A DNA stretch of 64,000 bases from Culex pipiens pallens (Eukaryota; Arthropoda; Insecta; Diptera; Culicidae), in assembly GCF_016801865.2 (NCBI RefSeq), contig NC_068938.1, positions 53,212,493-53,276,492 on the forward strand, written 5' to 3'. Position numbers and translations under genes: made by a program. Below, one piece after another: positions 22,598 to 36,090 of the stretch (its first letter is position 1; every line of letters starts with the position of its first letter). The notes under the pieces are model-generated. The model was not told where the DNA came from and searched no databases. It saw nothing but the letters and a program-made list of their open reading frames with translations.

Positions 22598-24010
22598 TTT
22601 TGCCTTCCTCACTGAGGTAAGGCTATAATCCTGCTCTAAAAATGAACTTTCTATTAAAAGCTCCTAGACCCACCTTCATGTATACATATCGACTCAGAAT
22701 CGAAAACTGAACAAATGTATGTGTGTGTGTGTATGTGTGTGTGTATGTGTGTGTGTGTATGTGTGTGTGTATGTATGTATATGACCAAAATTCTCACTGA
22801 GTTTTCTCAGCACTGGCTGAACCGATTTTGATCGAACCAGTTGCATTCAACTTGGTTTAGGGTCCCATACATCGCTATTGAATTGTTTGAAGTTTCGATA
22901 AGTAGTTCAAAAGTTATGTATAGAAATGTGTTTTCACAAATACCCGGATCTCAATTATATGCATGTAAACGATGTCCGGATCCATCATCCGACCCATCGT
23001 TGGTTAGGTAATTGAAAGGCCTTTCCAATGAGTCCAAAACATTGAAGATCTGGCAACCCTGTCTCGAGTTATGACCACTTAAGTGATATTTATGTACTTT
23101 TTTGAAGCCGGATCTCACTTAAATGTATGTAAACTATGTCCGGATCCATCATCCGACCCATCGTTGGTTAGGTAATTGAAAGACCTTTCCAACGAGTCCA
23201 AAACATTGAAGATCTGGCAACCCTGTCTTGAGTTATGACCACTTAAGTGATATATTTGTACTTTTTTGAAGCCGGATCTCACTTAAATGTATGTAAACGA
23301 TGTCAGGATCCATCAACCGACACATCGTTGGTTAGGTATTTGAAAGACCTTTTCAACGAGTCCAAAACATTGAAGATCTGGCAACCCTGTCTTGAGTTAT
23401 GACCACTTAAGTGATATTTCTGTACTTTTTTGAAGCCGGATCTCACTTAAATGTATGTAAACGATGTCAGGATCCATCAACCGACACATCGTTGGTTAGG
23501 TAATTGAAAGACCTTTTTAACGAGTCCACAACATTGAAGATCTGGCAACCCTGTCTCGAGTTATGACCACTTAAGTGATATTTATGTACTTTTTTGAAGC
23601 CGGATCTCACTCAAATGTATGTAAACGATGTCCGGATCCATCATCCAACCCATCGTTGGTTAGGTAATCGAGAGATCTTTCCAACGAGTCCACAACATTG
23701 AAGATCTGGCAACCCTGTCTCGAGTTATGACCACTTAAGTGATATTTATGAACTTTTTTGAAGCCGGATCTCACTTAAATGTATGTAAACTATGTCTATA
23801 TCCATCATCCGACCAATCGTTGGTTAGGTAATTGAAAGGCCTTTCCAATGAGTCCAAAACATTGAAAAACTGACAACCCTGTATCAGGTTATCACCACAT
23901 TGTGTTCTTTTTTTCTGGATCTCAAAAAAAAACTGAAACCACTCATATTACCCATTTTTGGTAAAAAGTGAGGAAGGCATCAACCACATAGGTGGATTAA
24001 GTTAGTTTTT
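22598..24010 (+). mobile_element. Repeat element with 164-bp internal tandem units, copy 1
   Basis: It begins TTTTGCCTTCCTCAC, with a 22-bp near-palindrome at 22,602-22,623. It ends GTGAGGAAGGC (11-bp inverse of the start) followed by a CCACATAGGTGG hairpin and GTTAGTTT. A TG/TATG microsatellite lies at about 22,716-22,780. The end modules and the microsatellite recur at 27,831-28,725. No coding capacity was seen. Superfamily is unclear; a Helitron-like or other DNA element is possible. Confidence 0.85.
22930..23900 (+). repeat. 164-bp tandem repeat, about six units
   Basis: The anchor CATCGTTGGTTAGGTA recurs at 22,995, 23,159, 23,323, 23,487, 23,651 and (variant) 23,815, exactly 164 bp apart. 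Most units contain the perfect palindrome CACTTAAGTG and AACATTGAAGATCTGGCAAC. Confidence 0.95.
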
Positions 24011-26922
24011 TTTCTATGATTTGAAAGGAATGGAATCCATATAACTAAATTTAGTTAAAGCTATTTAAAATTAATTTAAAATTCAGATTAAAAAAAAAAA
24101 CAAATTACAAAATGAAAATAGTTAAACTAGACACAATATATTGTCATAAATGACAATATGTTTTACAAAATACTTTTATTATTCATTTCTTTCCATATAC
24201 TTTCATTCCGAATCAAAATCCGTTATTTTTCAGCACAATGAAAAAGATTGGAAAAATAAACTAGCAACGAAGTCACTCAAAATGTTATTGAATTTTTTTC
24301 TCAGCCTCTTCAAATATTTTTTATGGAAATTTTTAATAAACAAATAATTTATAATTTACCTACAAATGATAATTTTTTGTCTAAATATTAAGTATTAAAA
24401 CTTTTTAATTAAAATTTCCTTATTAAATTATTATTGAACGTTGCTTTTTTTTTAATTTCTGTAGGTTAACATGCTTTTCCCCCTTTAAAATTTAAAAACT
24501 TTAATTTATGTAACCTGACTTTTATTTTAAATATTGTAAATAACAATATTTGATTTATTCAATAATGTTTTTACATATTTATTATTTGATTAATTTTATT
24601 TAAATAATTTATTTTTATTTATTTTTATTCCTATTGAGTGATAACATTGGTATTTAAACTCAAATAAGTAAATGAATAAATAAAAATAAATGTATTTTAT
24701 GATCATTATTAAAAATTTTATCTTCAAATTTTAAGAGAAAAAATCTTACATATTGCGAACCATATAAAAATATCAAAATTATGTTATTCTCATTTATTAT
24801 TTATTTAATGCAATTATCGGAAAAGAACATTTATTTGTATTTTACAAACCATTTAAAGTTTACATAAATGTACAAAAAAATCATTAAACATTCAAACTAA
24901 AAAGTAAATATCAGAAGAGTCCGTCAAATATTTATCAAGAAGATATTATTGAATTTTCAGTTGAATGTTGTCAAATTTTTCACCATATTTATGAACAGTG
25001 TTACTGGATCATCAAACTTAAGTTACTTGTAGGATTTTTTTAATAAAAATTACCTAACGATATTTTGTAACCTGTTTTGTCAAAATATCCAAGCAACCAC
25101 CCTTGAAAAATTGTCATCATTCCATTCAAGCTACCAAAAGACAGGGTGCTAGTCTAGATCATTAAACTTTATAATTTCATCAAATACAAACAAAAACTAG
25201 GTTTAAAAAGTTGATTTTTAACAAATCATTAATCATTTGTCCTTGAAAATATCTATGAATTACTCTTAAGTGCTAAGAAAATTTTAAAGTATTATTTACT
25301 AGAGCTTAAACAAATATTTTAAATAGCATCAATGTTCTCAAAATTAAAATGTTTTTTTTTTTTGTATTTTATGTAAATTATTTTAAGAGCTGTTTAAATT
25401 TCAAATAAAATAAACACAAAAAAAATACCCGCAAAATGGCATATTTTTTTTACGTAATTGTCTAAGCAGTGACATTTTTTAGAAACTTCTTATTTTTTTC
25501 TGATTTTTGATATCATAAAACAAAACTCATTTTTTTAAGAACATATCTCGAGTTTATTTGCAAAAGATATCAAGCACTATTTATAAACAATGCACTTTTT
25601 TATCGAATCTCATTCAATTGACGAATTATTAAAAATGCTTTAAATTGTTGATCTTTACGTCTTAGAATCGCTTTTTGTTGCAAAATGATAAAAATTTGAT
25701 ATGTTTTGACAAAAAAAAAACAAATATGTCAATCTGATTATTTTGAAAATAAAATTCAAAAATGACTTGAAACAAGAAATATTAAATTTTCTCAAGAGCA
25801 AATCTGTAAAATTATGAAAACTTTCATTAAAAAAAGTAATCTGCTCAAAGCACCCTACACAAAAACGGATCTGACTAGACCCGCTCTCCCCACCCTCCAG
25901 TGTCGTAGGAACAACGTCTAACTACATGTTTCTGTAGTACCACTTGGCCTGGTTTTGACCACGCCGCTGTGCCGGTATCCGTTCCGTGTGACCCCCTCCC
26001 TTCCGACCGGGAAACTTTTCCAGCTGGGAGGGGTTGAGACCGTGCCGGAGCAAACCGAGAGAGTTTCATTTGAATTTTACATGACACCGGGCACTGAATT
26101 AATTTCGAATGCATTCAGCAGTTTCAGCTAATTAATTTACCATATGAAAAATGAACTTTTGGTGCAAATAAGGCAACGGAGGGGGGTCTTATCATCAAAT
26201 ATGAATATTATCAGAAAGTTTCCACCATTCATAAACACTACAATAATCGGTGTCGGAATGAACCATTAGCAATTCATATGCATATAAGCGGGTTTTGATG
26301 AAGGGGGATAGGGACGACCCATATTCTGTACCAAAGTTTAGAGGAGCTTATCATCATGTACGCTGGCAGTTGGAAACTATCCTCCCACCACCCTACAAGC
26401 ACAGCTAGTTTTTCTAATCCCGAACCATCGTTTGACCCGTGAGGTGGGAAGGAAGCAGAAGGTGGTGGTACTAACTACTGTTTACAGTATAATTTCACAA
26501 TAATTTAATATTTATAGCGATGACGGCTTGGCACGCATTCCGTTTGTTCGTGGGAAAACGGTGTCAGTTTGGCTTTTGCTCTCTGCACTAGGTACAGTGC
26601 TACTACTTTGTGGTGACATGGCAATGAATAAACCAGGGCTGTGATTGTTTGGGATGGGGATGTGAAAGGAGCAAACAGGAAGTGGGCCACAATGGAAATG
26701 TTTTGAAGCTTGTGAGCTCGTTAAGCATCATAATAGTACATCCAGGAACACAGTGTGCAAATAAACATGTAATTGATTTATGAGGGGTTTATTCAGGGAA
26801 AGTTATTTTTGATTGATTGTGCAGTTGTGGCATATGTCAGGTATAATGGTGTTTTGGAAACAGCTAAAATAACAAAGGAGAGAGATATCTTATACCATTC
26901 CTGAGTGAAATTAGAACATATA
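24011..26922. other. AT-rich DNA (to 25,860), then a richer unique island
   Basis: No gene, RNA or clear repeat end was recognised. 25,861-26,720 is richer, with short frames on the - strand only and no motifs. Confidence 0.4.
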
Positions 26923-27095
26923 CACCGTAAATAAAATCATGGTAATATTACATCTGGGAAGGGGTACATCTATTATGTCAGAAACAAAGTTTAATTTTAC
27001 CTCTTCTCTGGTTTAATGTCTCTTTTTCAGTCTAAATTGAGGTAAAATTACATCATAAAGAGGTAATATTCAACCTTTAAGAATTACACCTTCCA
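26923..27095. mobile_element. CACAGT-family MITE, degenerate copy
   Basis: TA then CACCGTAAATAAAATCATGG at the left. The core phrases ATTACATCTGG, TTATGTCAGAAA and AATTGAGGTAAAATTACATC are shared with 55,358-55,559. The right terminus is lost. Confidence 0.65.
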
Positions 27096-27830
27096 AATCT
27101 TAGGTCCATTCTTGATATCTCGTGATGGTAGGAGGTACGACCATTTTAATTTATTTGAATTTTTATAGATCAGCATGTCCAAAAATTAAAATTAGACTGA
27201 ATTTGCTCAGCTTTTCATATATATTTTTTATGAGAAATGGATAAGGATGGACACAATTTTTAAGGATTAAAAAAAGGACTTATTTTTAGAAAATTATAAC
27301 CTACAAATGACTTTTACTAAAAAAACAAGGCATTTTATAATACATTCACTTACGTACTTCTTGATTCCAAATAAAATTTTACATCCAAGAATTAGTTTTT
27401 AGTCATACCTAAGGCTACTAACTTTTGCTGAGCACATAGCCGATATGACTGTACACATAAAAAAAACTGATGAGGAATTAATTAGCAATTTTTTTAAAAG
27501 ACTAAATAATAAAACTAAGGTCAAAACAAATTATTACCTACATGCATTGAAAACATTTAATAAAACTACGATTTGTTAAATCATCCAAACTTTTTTTAAA
27601 CAAATTTAATAATAACAGTAAATTTATCAGTAGTTAAAATTTTAATCAACAAATTCCGCAAAAAAATTACGTACAAAAATCTGGCCGGCTTAAAATCCGC
27701 GCAAAGGGAAAAAATCCGTACAGTACAGCATTAAACATATTATTCAGCTCAAAAGTATGCTTATTTTGTTTACTAATGAATCGATTTTTGAATCTGTTCT
27801 TGATTTTGAACCAAAGTGTCAAAATATTGA
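27096..27830. other. AT-rich DNA, nothing recognised
   Basis: Non-coding; no repeat ends seen. Confidence 0.4.
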
Positions 27831-28725
27831 TTTTGCGTTCCTCACTGAGGTAAGGCTATAATCCTGCTCTAAAAATGAACTTTGTATAAAAACGTCGTAG
27901 ACCCACCTTCATGTATACATATCGACTCAGAATCGAAAACTGAACAAATGTCTGTGTGTATGTGTGTGTGTATGTGTGTGTGTATGTATGTATGTGACCA
28001 ACAAACTAGCTCATGTTTCTCGGCACTGGCTGAACCGATTTGACCCGAACCTGTTGCATTCGACTTGGTTTAGGGTCCCATAGATCGAGTTTTATACAGA
28101 TTGAAGTTTCGATAAGTAGTTCAAAAGTTATGTATAAAAATGTGTTTTCACATATATCCGGATCTCACTTAAATGTATGTAAACTATGTCCGGGTCCATC
28201 ATCCGACCCATCGTTGGTTAGGTTATCAAAAGACCTTTCCAACGAGCCTAAAACATTGAAGATCTGGCAACCCTGTCTCGAGATATGGCCGCTTAAGTGA
28301 TATTGATGTACTTTTTGGAAGCCGGATCTCACTTAAATGTATGTAAACTATGTTCGGATCCACCATCCGACCCATCATTGGTTAGGTTATCAAAAAATCT
28401 TTATAATGAGTCCAAAACATTGAAGATCTGGCAACTCTGTTTCGCTTGAGTGATATTGATGTACTTTTTGGAAGCCAGATCTCACTTAAATGTTTGTAAA
28501 CTATGTCCGGATCCACCATCCGACCCATCGTTGGTTAGGTTATCAAAAACCTTTCAAACATTGAAGATCTGGCAACCCTGTCTCGAGATATGGCCACTTA
28601 AGTGATATTTATGTACTTTTTTGTTTTTTATTCCGGATCTTAAAAATAGATGAAATTTGTGTACAGCCATAGTTGGTAATGAGTGAGGAAGGCTCCAAAC
28701 ACATAGGTGGATTAAGTTAGTTTTT
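27831..28725 (+). mobile_element. Repeat element with 164-bp units, copy 2 (three units)
   Basis: Same ends as copy 1 (TTTTGCGTTCCTCAC ... GTGAGGAAGGC ... GTTAGTTT) and the same TG/TATG tract. Unit anchors lie at 28,209, 28,373 and 28,526; the last interval is 153 bp because of an 11-bp loss. Confidence 0.85.
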
Positions 28726-29597
28726 GGTCATATTTTTGGATTCTATGAGTTAATTTGTTTATTTCACATAGCAACTCAAAATATGATCAAAAGTAGATAT
28801 TTTGAAACTTTGGGTCAACTCTAAGGGCATACTCAGATTCAGCGGGCAAAATTACATAAAAAAAAAACAAAAAGCTGGACGATTTTGGATTTTTCCAGAG
28901 TTTGTTGTCAAATGCAGCATGGTGCTTAAATTTTGCTTGACGTTGTTTTGAGATAATTGCAATTGCATTTTTTTAACCATAAAATTACTGTAACAAATGA
29001 CCCTTTAATCCGAATTACCTTAAAAAAATAGAATTTGTTTGATTTTCAAAGTTCTGAATTGCACCGAATATCACCTGTCTCTAAAATTCTAAAGAATAAC
29101 AAAAAACTGATCTTTGTAGATTTTCTCAGAGGATTTTTTTTTTATTTGGACGTGGATGACGTTGATTACGAGATAAAATTTAGGTGTCTTTGACAAAGTT
29201 GCTTGAATTTCAAAAAACGCCCTAATCCTGAACCACCTTAATTTTCAATCAAACGAAAAGTTGCCCCTTCCCATTAGCAACAAATCTTCTGAAGACACCA
29301 AAGTTCCAAAATGGCACTTAATTTTATGATCTGAACCTCTGTGGAATGATGCAAAATGGTTTTTACGACCTAAGTAAGTTTCATCAGAATAAAAGTTTTA
29401 ATGATGTTTTTTCGGAAATTTGTCAAGATCACTCAATTTTTATTAATTTGAAAAAAATAGAGGACTTATTAAACTTTAAAAGATAAGTAAAAAGCTCTTG
29501 AAATAATTGACTGTAACTGTAAAACTAAGTTTCACAGAACATCTCAATGAAAATAATGCTCAGAAACTCCCATAGTCAAATATTTTAAAATAGTAGC
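28726..29597. other. AT-rich DNA, nothing recognised
   Basis: Chance frames only. Phrases such as 'tctgaagacacc' faintly recall the fold-back family. Confidence 0.35.
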
Positions 29598-29599
29598 TA

Positions 29600-29981
29600 C
29601 ACCCAGAACTGGGCAACGGCATACGAGAGGATAAAGAGCACGATTCGGTAGTAAAATGGTACTGTGTGCGGAAGGAGAGGATAAATCCCGAAATTACCGA
29701 GAGTACTTTACTCATGGGTTCATTTTCCAAAAAAGTTTATCTATCAAAAAAAAATGTACCGGTACCGAGACTCGAACCCAAGACCTTTGGCTTATTGAAC
29801 CGTGCCTTTGCCGTATAGGTTCGGTGACTAAGTGGCGGTCATATGTCCATATAAGCCTCTCAATAGGATGAACTGTTCCAGCGAACGAATGAACACGCAA
29901 GAGGACTATACTCTCGCAAAATAGAACTTTCCTCACGTTTCTTTTAGTGAGGACTATCCCCTCGTTCTTTAACTTTGGGTG
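29600..29981 (-). mobile_element. 382-bp TA-flanked element carrying a tRNA-like Pol III unit
   Basis: TA (29,598-29,599) precedes CACCCAGAACT; on the right AACTTTGGGTG precedes TA (29,982-29,983). The termini are inverse over the first 6 bp and loosely related inward (GAGAGGATA versus GAGGGGATA). The interior holds a tRNA-like region on the - strand. There is no protein-coding content. It may be a MITE that captured a tRNA or SINE head. Confidence 0.6.
29746..29840 (-). promoter_or_regulatory. tRNA-like internal Pol III promoter with terminator
   Basis: On the - strand a B box GGGTTCGAGTCTC (29,767-29,779) follows a weaker A-box-like TAGTCACCG (about 29,823-29,832). A run of nine T begins about a dozen bases past the B box (A run at 29,746-29,754 on +). 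The cloverleaf is imperfect, so this is tRNA-derived and not a working tRNA. Confidence 0.55.
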
Positions 29982-29983
29982 TA

Positions 29984-32264
29984 CAAGCTAGTTTACTTAC
30001 TCTGATTAAAAAACTTATTTAATCCACAAATTTACCAATTTGAAGAATAACAGAAACTCATCTAAAAACTGAGTAGCTCACAAATTTTATTATTCAAACC
30101 ACAATTAATGGTAACTTTTTGAAAACTTCAATCTCGATTATAAATGATTGAAATATCAGTAAAATATAGAGTAAATTTTCAAAACAACCTATGAGTCATG
30201 GGTTTCCTATGCAGATAGATTCTTTTTGAATATTTAATCTAGAAATAAGCATTAATATAAAAACATAATATAATAAATCTTTGAACCTACAACTGGAGCA
30301 TGTAATAAATAAGTATTGTAAACCTGGGTGCTGCCTTTCTCACGTTTACTTGAAGACACACGTAGTTTTTTGCATCATTGCATAAGTAAATTTTCTTTGT
30401 TTTTCTTTCCCTCACACAAAGAAGCAAACATTTGCAGAAACAAACTCCCCTGCCAAATTTACTTAACTTGCCACCTTCTATACTACCCAGTGCGAAGAAA
30501 CCAGTCCAATCCAATTTCTTCTTGTTTTTTTCGTTTGCCTTCTAGCATTACTTGCCAACTTCCACATCTTGGCCGCTTCTCTCTACCAGCTCGGCTCGCA
30601 TTGGTCAGGATGGCCAAGCGCCGTGTTTCCGAGAGCATGAAATTAGCTTTACAACTTTTGTGTCGTTGTAACGTCGTTGGAAAACGTGCCCCGTCACGAC
30701 ATCTCGAGCTCGCGTGCCAACCCATACAATGGTGTGTGTGACACGTGGTAACTGGGTGGACAAAGGCCACAGAGTGAAGGAAACAAAAAAGTACGAAATT
30801 TTCTTGCATTTGGTGGTACGAGAGGCCATTTGGGTGGGATTTTGGTTTTATCGGAGGTTACAAGACAGTTTCGAATCTTTATTCAAGCAGTTGCGAAGCA
30901 AGTTGGTTTGGATTTCCCGGAGGATTTTCCACTAGACCAAAACCAATGAGATGTTACACCTGTCAGTTGTCGGAGTAATAAAACGTTAATAAAGTGGAAC
31001 ATCGAGTTGGTTGGCTGGCAAGTTAGCTGACGTCGAACGGAATATTGAGCTAAATTTAAAAGTGAATTTTAATCGGTGCCCTAAAAGTCACTTAATTTTT
31101 GTGCAATATGTTAATGTTTTATGCTTTATTTGTTGATCACAAAATCGATTTTATTCTTTTTGCTCCATTTTAACCGTGACTGTATTTGCTACCCTCAATC
31201 GAATGGAGTAAATCGTCAGCGTCAGGTGAATCAATCTCTTCAATTTTCCTCATCGTCCCCCACTTCCTCAAACGTTCTGTACCGAGGTTGTCAAACCAAG
31301 TGAATTTCCCAGTTCGTTATGTTACCCTGAAACGTTTGTTTCACAAACCCACACACACATTAGGTTGTGTTATCCAATGGCTCCATAATAAGGGGAAATG
31401 TGAGCATAAAAATCACTACCCCCTTCCGTAATACAGTGAGAAGAACAACAATTCAGACATGATTATGAGTGTGTCCATGGGGTAGTGCGAATAAATAGTG
31501 CTGGGGTATCGTTTGTTTGATATTGAGAGTTTGCTACGGAAATCCAGTGCGAGTAGCAAAGTTTAAAAAAAAATCCTCGGTAATAGTCTAAATGTAAAAG
31601 TTTTTATCAGGCCAATGCAAATTTTATTTAATGTTTCTTTTTATCCCGTCGCTTTAAAAATCTCCCCAAAAAAAATCAATTGACAAACATATTTTTGCTG
31701 AAAATTTTAATTTCACCACAGTAGTACTATTTATTGCAAACTACTTAGAATTATGTAGTACTTATTTTTGTATTTTTTTGTAAATTTAATATTTAAGGGC
31801 TTTTTACAAATTGAAAATTTTGGGACAGATGAAAAAAGATCACATTTTTACAGAAACTAATTGATATTTTGTAATTTTTTTACGGACAATGGTTACATCA
31901 TTTTATGATACTTTTTGGCTTGGATTTTTGGTTCGAAATTCGAAAAAATATGCGCTTCCTTGACCTCCGCCGTTGCCTTTTTAAATGCCTCTTTAGATTT
32001 TTAAAGTGTCTGTTTGAGAAAGTTTCCTCAATAATCATTTCAAATTAGTGTAAATAATTTACAAATAAATATGATGAAATTAATAAATTCTTTAAAGAAA
32101 AAATGTACCTAAAAATTAATACAGAAAAGAAAGAAGATATCGAAAATTAACTTTATAAGTTTTGATGCAAATTAAACTTCAAATATAATTTTTAATTAGA
32201 TTTGAACTAATTTTGAAGTATTGAAATCATGATAAACAAGTCAATAAGTTGACAAAGTATCAAA
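29984..32264. other. Unique DNA, richer at 30,330-31,560; no supported gene
   Basis: Overlapping frames on both strands at 30,283-30,935 have no motif support. AT-rich beyond 31,560. Confidence 0.4.
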
Positions 32265-32508
32265 AATCTAATCAAATCTAATCAAATCTAATCAAATCTA
32301 ATCAAATCTAATCAAATCTAATCAAATCTAATCAAATCTAATCAAATCTAATCAAATCTAATCAAATCTAATCAAATCTAATTAAATCTAATCAAATCTA
32401 ATCAAATCTAATCAAATCTTATCAAATCTAATCAAATCTAATCAAATCTAATCAAATCTAATCAAATCTAATCAAATCTAATCAAATCTAATCAAATCTT
32501 ATCTAATA
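32265..32508. repeat. 10-bp satellite (ATCAAATCTA)n
   Basis: About 24 consecutive decamers, with isolated variants ATTAAATCTA and ATCAAATCTT. Confidence 0.97.
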
Positions 32509-35504
32509 ATTTTGAAAAAGAAAACTTTCTTAATTTTGATGCTTTTCTTTTTAAGTTTAATAAACTCTGAAGCTCAACTAATAATAAAAAATGAGGTAAT
32601 TTTTTTAATACGAGTCACTATTCAACATTTGAATGAAAAAATGTGTTTTAAATGCAAAATAATCCTGTCCAGTTATTATGAAGTTATCAGTTTCCAAAAT
32701 ATCTTTGATTTTTTCATTTTATTATTTTTATTATTATTTTTTTTTTTGAGAGGAAAAATGTTTTTGCATTGGAATTCCATAAAAAAAATTTTTTAAGAGA
32801 GCACTAACATGCATTTAAAAAAAAATCCATTAAGATTGTTTTCAGTTGAAAAAAATGTTTTTTTTTAAAAAAATTTTCTCTTATTTTTTGGACCAGTTTT
32901 GAAGAGGAGTTTTTGCGGTGCTTTTCATTGGAATTGCATACAAATTTAAAAAATCTTGGTCGAGCCCAAGCAAATTAAATATGATTCATTTAAAAATGCA
33001 ATTCAGATCGTTTGTAGTTGATTAGATTCTATTTTTCATGGAAATTTCAAAGTTTTTAAAATATTGTTTGACCCCTGATATGTTGGACGAATGTTAAAGG
33101 GTAGAAGAGGAGGAGGTGACTTAACTTTTGAAAATTATTTGCAACGGCCTTAAAATGTAAAATATAAAACTACATGTTTAAAATTCAACCAAAAAATCTA
33201 ACAGCAATAAACAAAGCAAGAGTATCCTCCAAATGTTTAAAATTAAAAATAGGGAGAAAAAAAAATAAAAAAGTGGAAAAATATTTAAATTGATAAAATA
33301 TTTATGCTTTAGATGAAATAAAACCTAAAAAAACAATCCTTCGGTTTTGTTTCCAACAGTAAAATTATAAAAATAAAGAAAAATATGATGTATGTCTTAT
33401 AAGACATAAAAATTCATATCAGCTTGGTTCTCCATTTACCCACAATTACCGCAATTTGACATGGAACACCTCCACTCCCCCTAACAAAAACATCCCACAT
33501 TCCTTATCCCTATTGACCAACTCCAGCAATGAGCCCACAAAAAAGCAGTCTGCCTTCCATAAACAGACGCATATTATTGCCATTACGAACCCATTGTGTA
33601 ACAAAAGCACAGACACAAACCTCCCCAGGAATCGCTCTAACGACACGTTAGAACTCCCTAGAAAAAAGAACGCTCAACTCCACCGGAACTCGGTCAGGGA
33701 TAAAATATGTGCGAATCGATTCACCTCCCCTCCAGGAGTTCTCCGGTCTACCCGACTTCCGATCGGGCTCGTTTTCACCGCCATATTGTTGCGCTTTTAG
33801 CCAAACGAAGACTTCCCAGCTGGAGGTCGCCCATAATTTGGAGTAGCTCCCGCCGAGTTATCCCGATACGTGTCCTGCGGAGTTCCTGTAGACTTTTCAA
33901 TTTGGTGTGCCCTCGGTAGGTGTTCTGGAAGTCGTTCTTTGGAAGCCAAGTGGGGACCGAAAGTCACGTTGGGGCGTCACGTGGAGTTTGAGGTGGGAGC
34001 AGGGGGGTTGGCTAATAAATCTGACGACTAACGACTGTTCGACATACGAAAGGGCAATAACAATAACTTTAATTGAGTGACTATTTACCGGTTGGCATTT
34101 TTCGACTGTTTTCGTTTCGGTAGGCAGGACTTTTCCTCTCGTTAGTAGTTTTTTCTCTTCGTTGTGGTGGAAAATCGAGCTTTTGTGTTTTGGTGGCTTG
34201 TCTGGCCCGAATGAATCACTTTGGAGGTTTTGTTCTCTTTTTGTTTCTGTTACGGAATGAATCTGCATGAATATGTAACTGGAACAGAAGAATTTTATAT
34301 TGAAAGTTATACTATTCAATTTAATGGCTGAATAATGATGAGAGTTTCAGCGGTTTCGGATTCTAATCATGATTGGCATTAATTTATTTTAATAAAAAGT
34401 TGTTAAAAGTTTAACTACATGAATGGCTCAGGTGGATCCCAAAACATTCGTTACCAAATTCAAATTCACCAAGCCAAGTCAAAATAAATAAAAAGTAGCT
34501 TCCAGAGCGTTTAGCCTAAGTGGATGTCTCGAGTATCTAAATGGATCTGAATTTCCAATTCGTTTATCACCCCTCTCAAACCTTCCAAGGCTAAGCCAGC
34601 CACGGTGCCAGGATGGTGAATACGACCTCTTAGGTGGCACTCTCGAGTTGATGTGGCACCAAACCCCAACAAACAGAATCCAAAAAAAGTGCACAAGTAG
34701 CGAAATAAACTTCGAAACGAACCGTGAGAGAGCGAGGAAAAAACTCATAACACAAACATTTTCACATTTATAAACTCTAGAGTGGTTCCAGCAAACTCGC
34801 AAAGCACTTTCTTCGCATGCACACCGGAAAAACTTCCCCACGAGCGGCACTCGGAAAGAAGCTGAACAGAATGCGAATGTTTTGTATTCCCGCCCCGTAT
34901 TGTGAAGTGGATTGCTACTTTTGCTCTCCTCGCATTGCTACCATTGGTTCAGGAGGATGCAGTTTTATTCTCCAGCAGCAGCAGTCACAAGAAGCAAGGA
35001 GAAAAACTGAGTCAACATTTTCCAGAAACGATTGAGAGCTTCGCCAGAGGAAACTACAACTGAAGGACGAAGGAAAATATATCGATTCCTGATGCTGCCA
35101 TTGTTGGTTCCTCGGACGGATCTGGTTGCTCTGGCTCTGGCTCTCCAGCTGATGGCAGGATTTGACGAAGGTACAAGGGAGCATAAGTGGAAATGAAATA
35201 TTTAGACAAGTTATATATTTTATTTCCTGAGCTGAACAGAGTGGGAGCAGGTGGAAAGCGATGTGGAGAGCCTTTTGTGGGTGCAACTTTGGAGAGCTTT
35301 TTGGCCAATTTGCAGCTAGATTGTTGTTTTTTTGTTGGTATCATTTTAAAATCAAACTTCTTGAATCAATTTTGAATAAAACCATTGATTTTGTAACATA
35401 CTTCAATAATGTTGGTTAAACAAAATGTATGAGTTTGTTTGGTTTGTATTTTTATCCTTTTATACCAACCACCACCAAAACCGGAAATAAAACGCCCATT
35501 TGAT
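32509..35504. other. AT-rich DNA (to 33,420), then unique richer DNA; no supported gene
   Basis: TTGCAACGGCCTTA at about 33,140 recurs at about 40,050, suggesting fragments of one old repeat. 33,420-35,300 carries overlapping frames of 96-140 codons on both strands with no motifs; I do not call genes. Confidence 0.4.
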
Positions 35505-36090
35505 ATGTTAGTCTTGAGATCTAAATTTAAAAAATGCAAAGGATCATAAAATTTCACAATTGTTTCATACTTCAACATTGAAAATTGGACTATAAGTTGC
35601 TTCAATTTTGTTGTTTCTTTATCTTTAATTCGGGTTATTTCAAACCAGAGATCCAATCTTTAATGTATCTTAAATATTTTTTTTGTAAATTTAATAAAAA
35701 AATATTTTCATAATTGGTAAAAATATTGTCCATAATATCTCTAAGACTAAAAAGTTGCGGTTGTTGTCCCCTAAAAGATTAAAAAAAATAAAAAAAATTT
35801 AAAAAAAATAAAATTACTGATATTTTGAGATTTCTTTTTGCGCAAAAAAAAAATAAAATTAGCAAAAAACGTATGCCTATTTTTTAGAGTTCTTTTCAAT
35901 ATCAACAGCTTTACCGAAGACACCGAATCGATCAGACAATATGTTCAAAAGTAACACCTTTTCAAATATTTACGTACAATTTTTAGCTTCTTTGGTCGTA
36001 GGGAATGCCTCCACGAAGCTTGTTTAAATAAAAAAAATACAAAAAAAGGTCAAAGACGGCCAATTTCGTAAAGAATGGCCCCATAACAAA
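35505..36090 (+). mobile_element. Decayed fold-back-family copy
   Basis: It contains GTTAGTCTTGAGATC, ACATTGAAAATTGGAC, CCGAAGACACCGAATCGATC and a terminal ATTTCGTAAAGAATGG in copy-A order, with several losses. Confidence 0.6.

Noticed and set aside
29656..29871. 71-codon + frame with TRTQDL
   Set aside because: Read through the tRNA-like B box of the TA-flanked element; same artefact.
33456..34850. Several frames of 96-140 codons on both strands
   Set aside because: Overlapping opposite-strand frames with no motifs, as expected in stop-poor, richer non-coding DNA.
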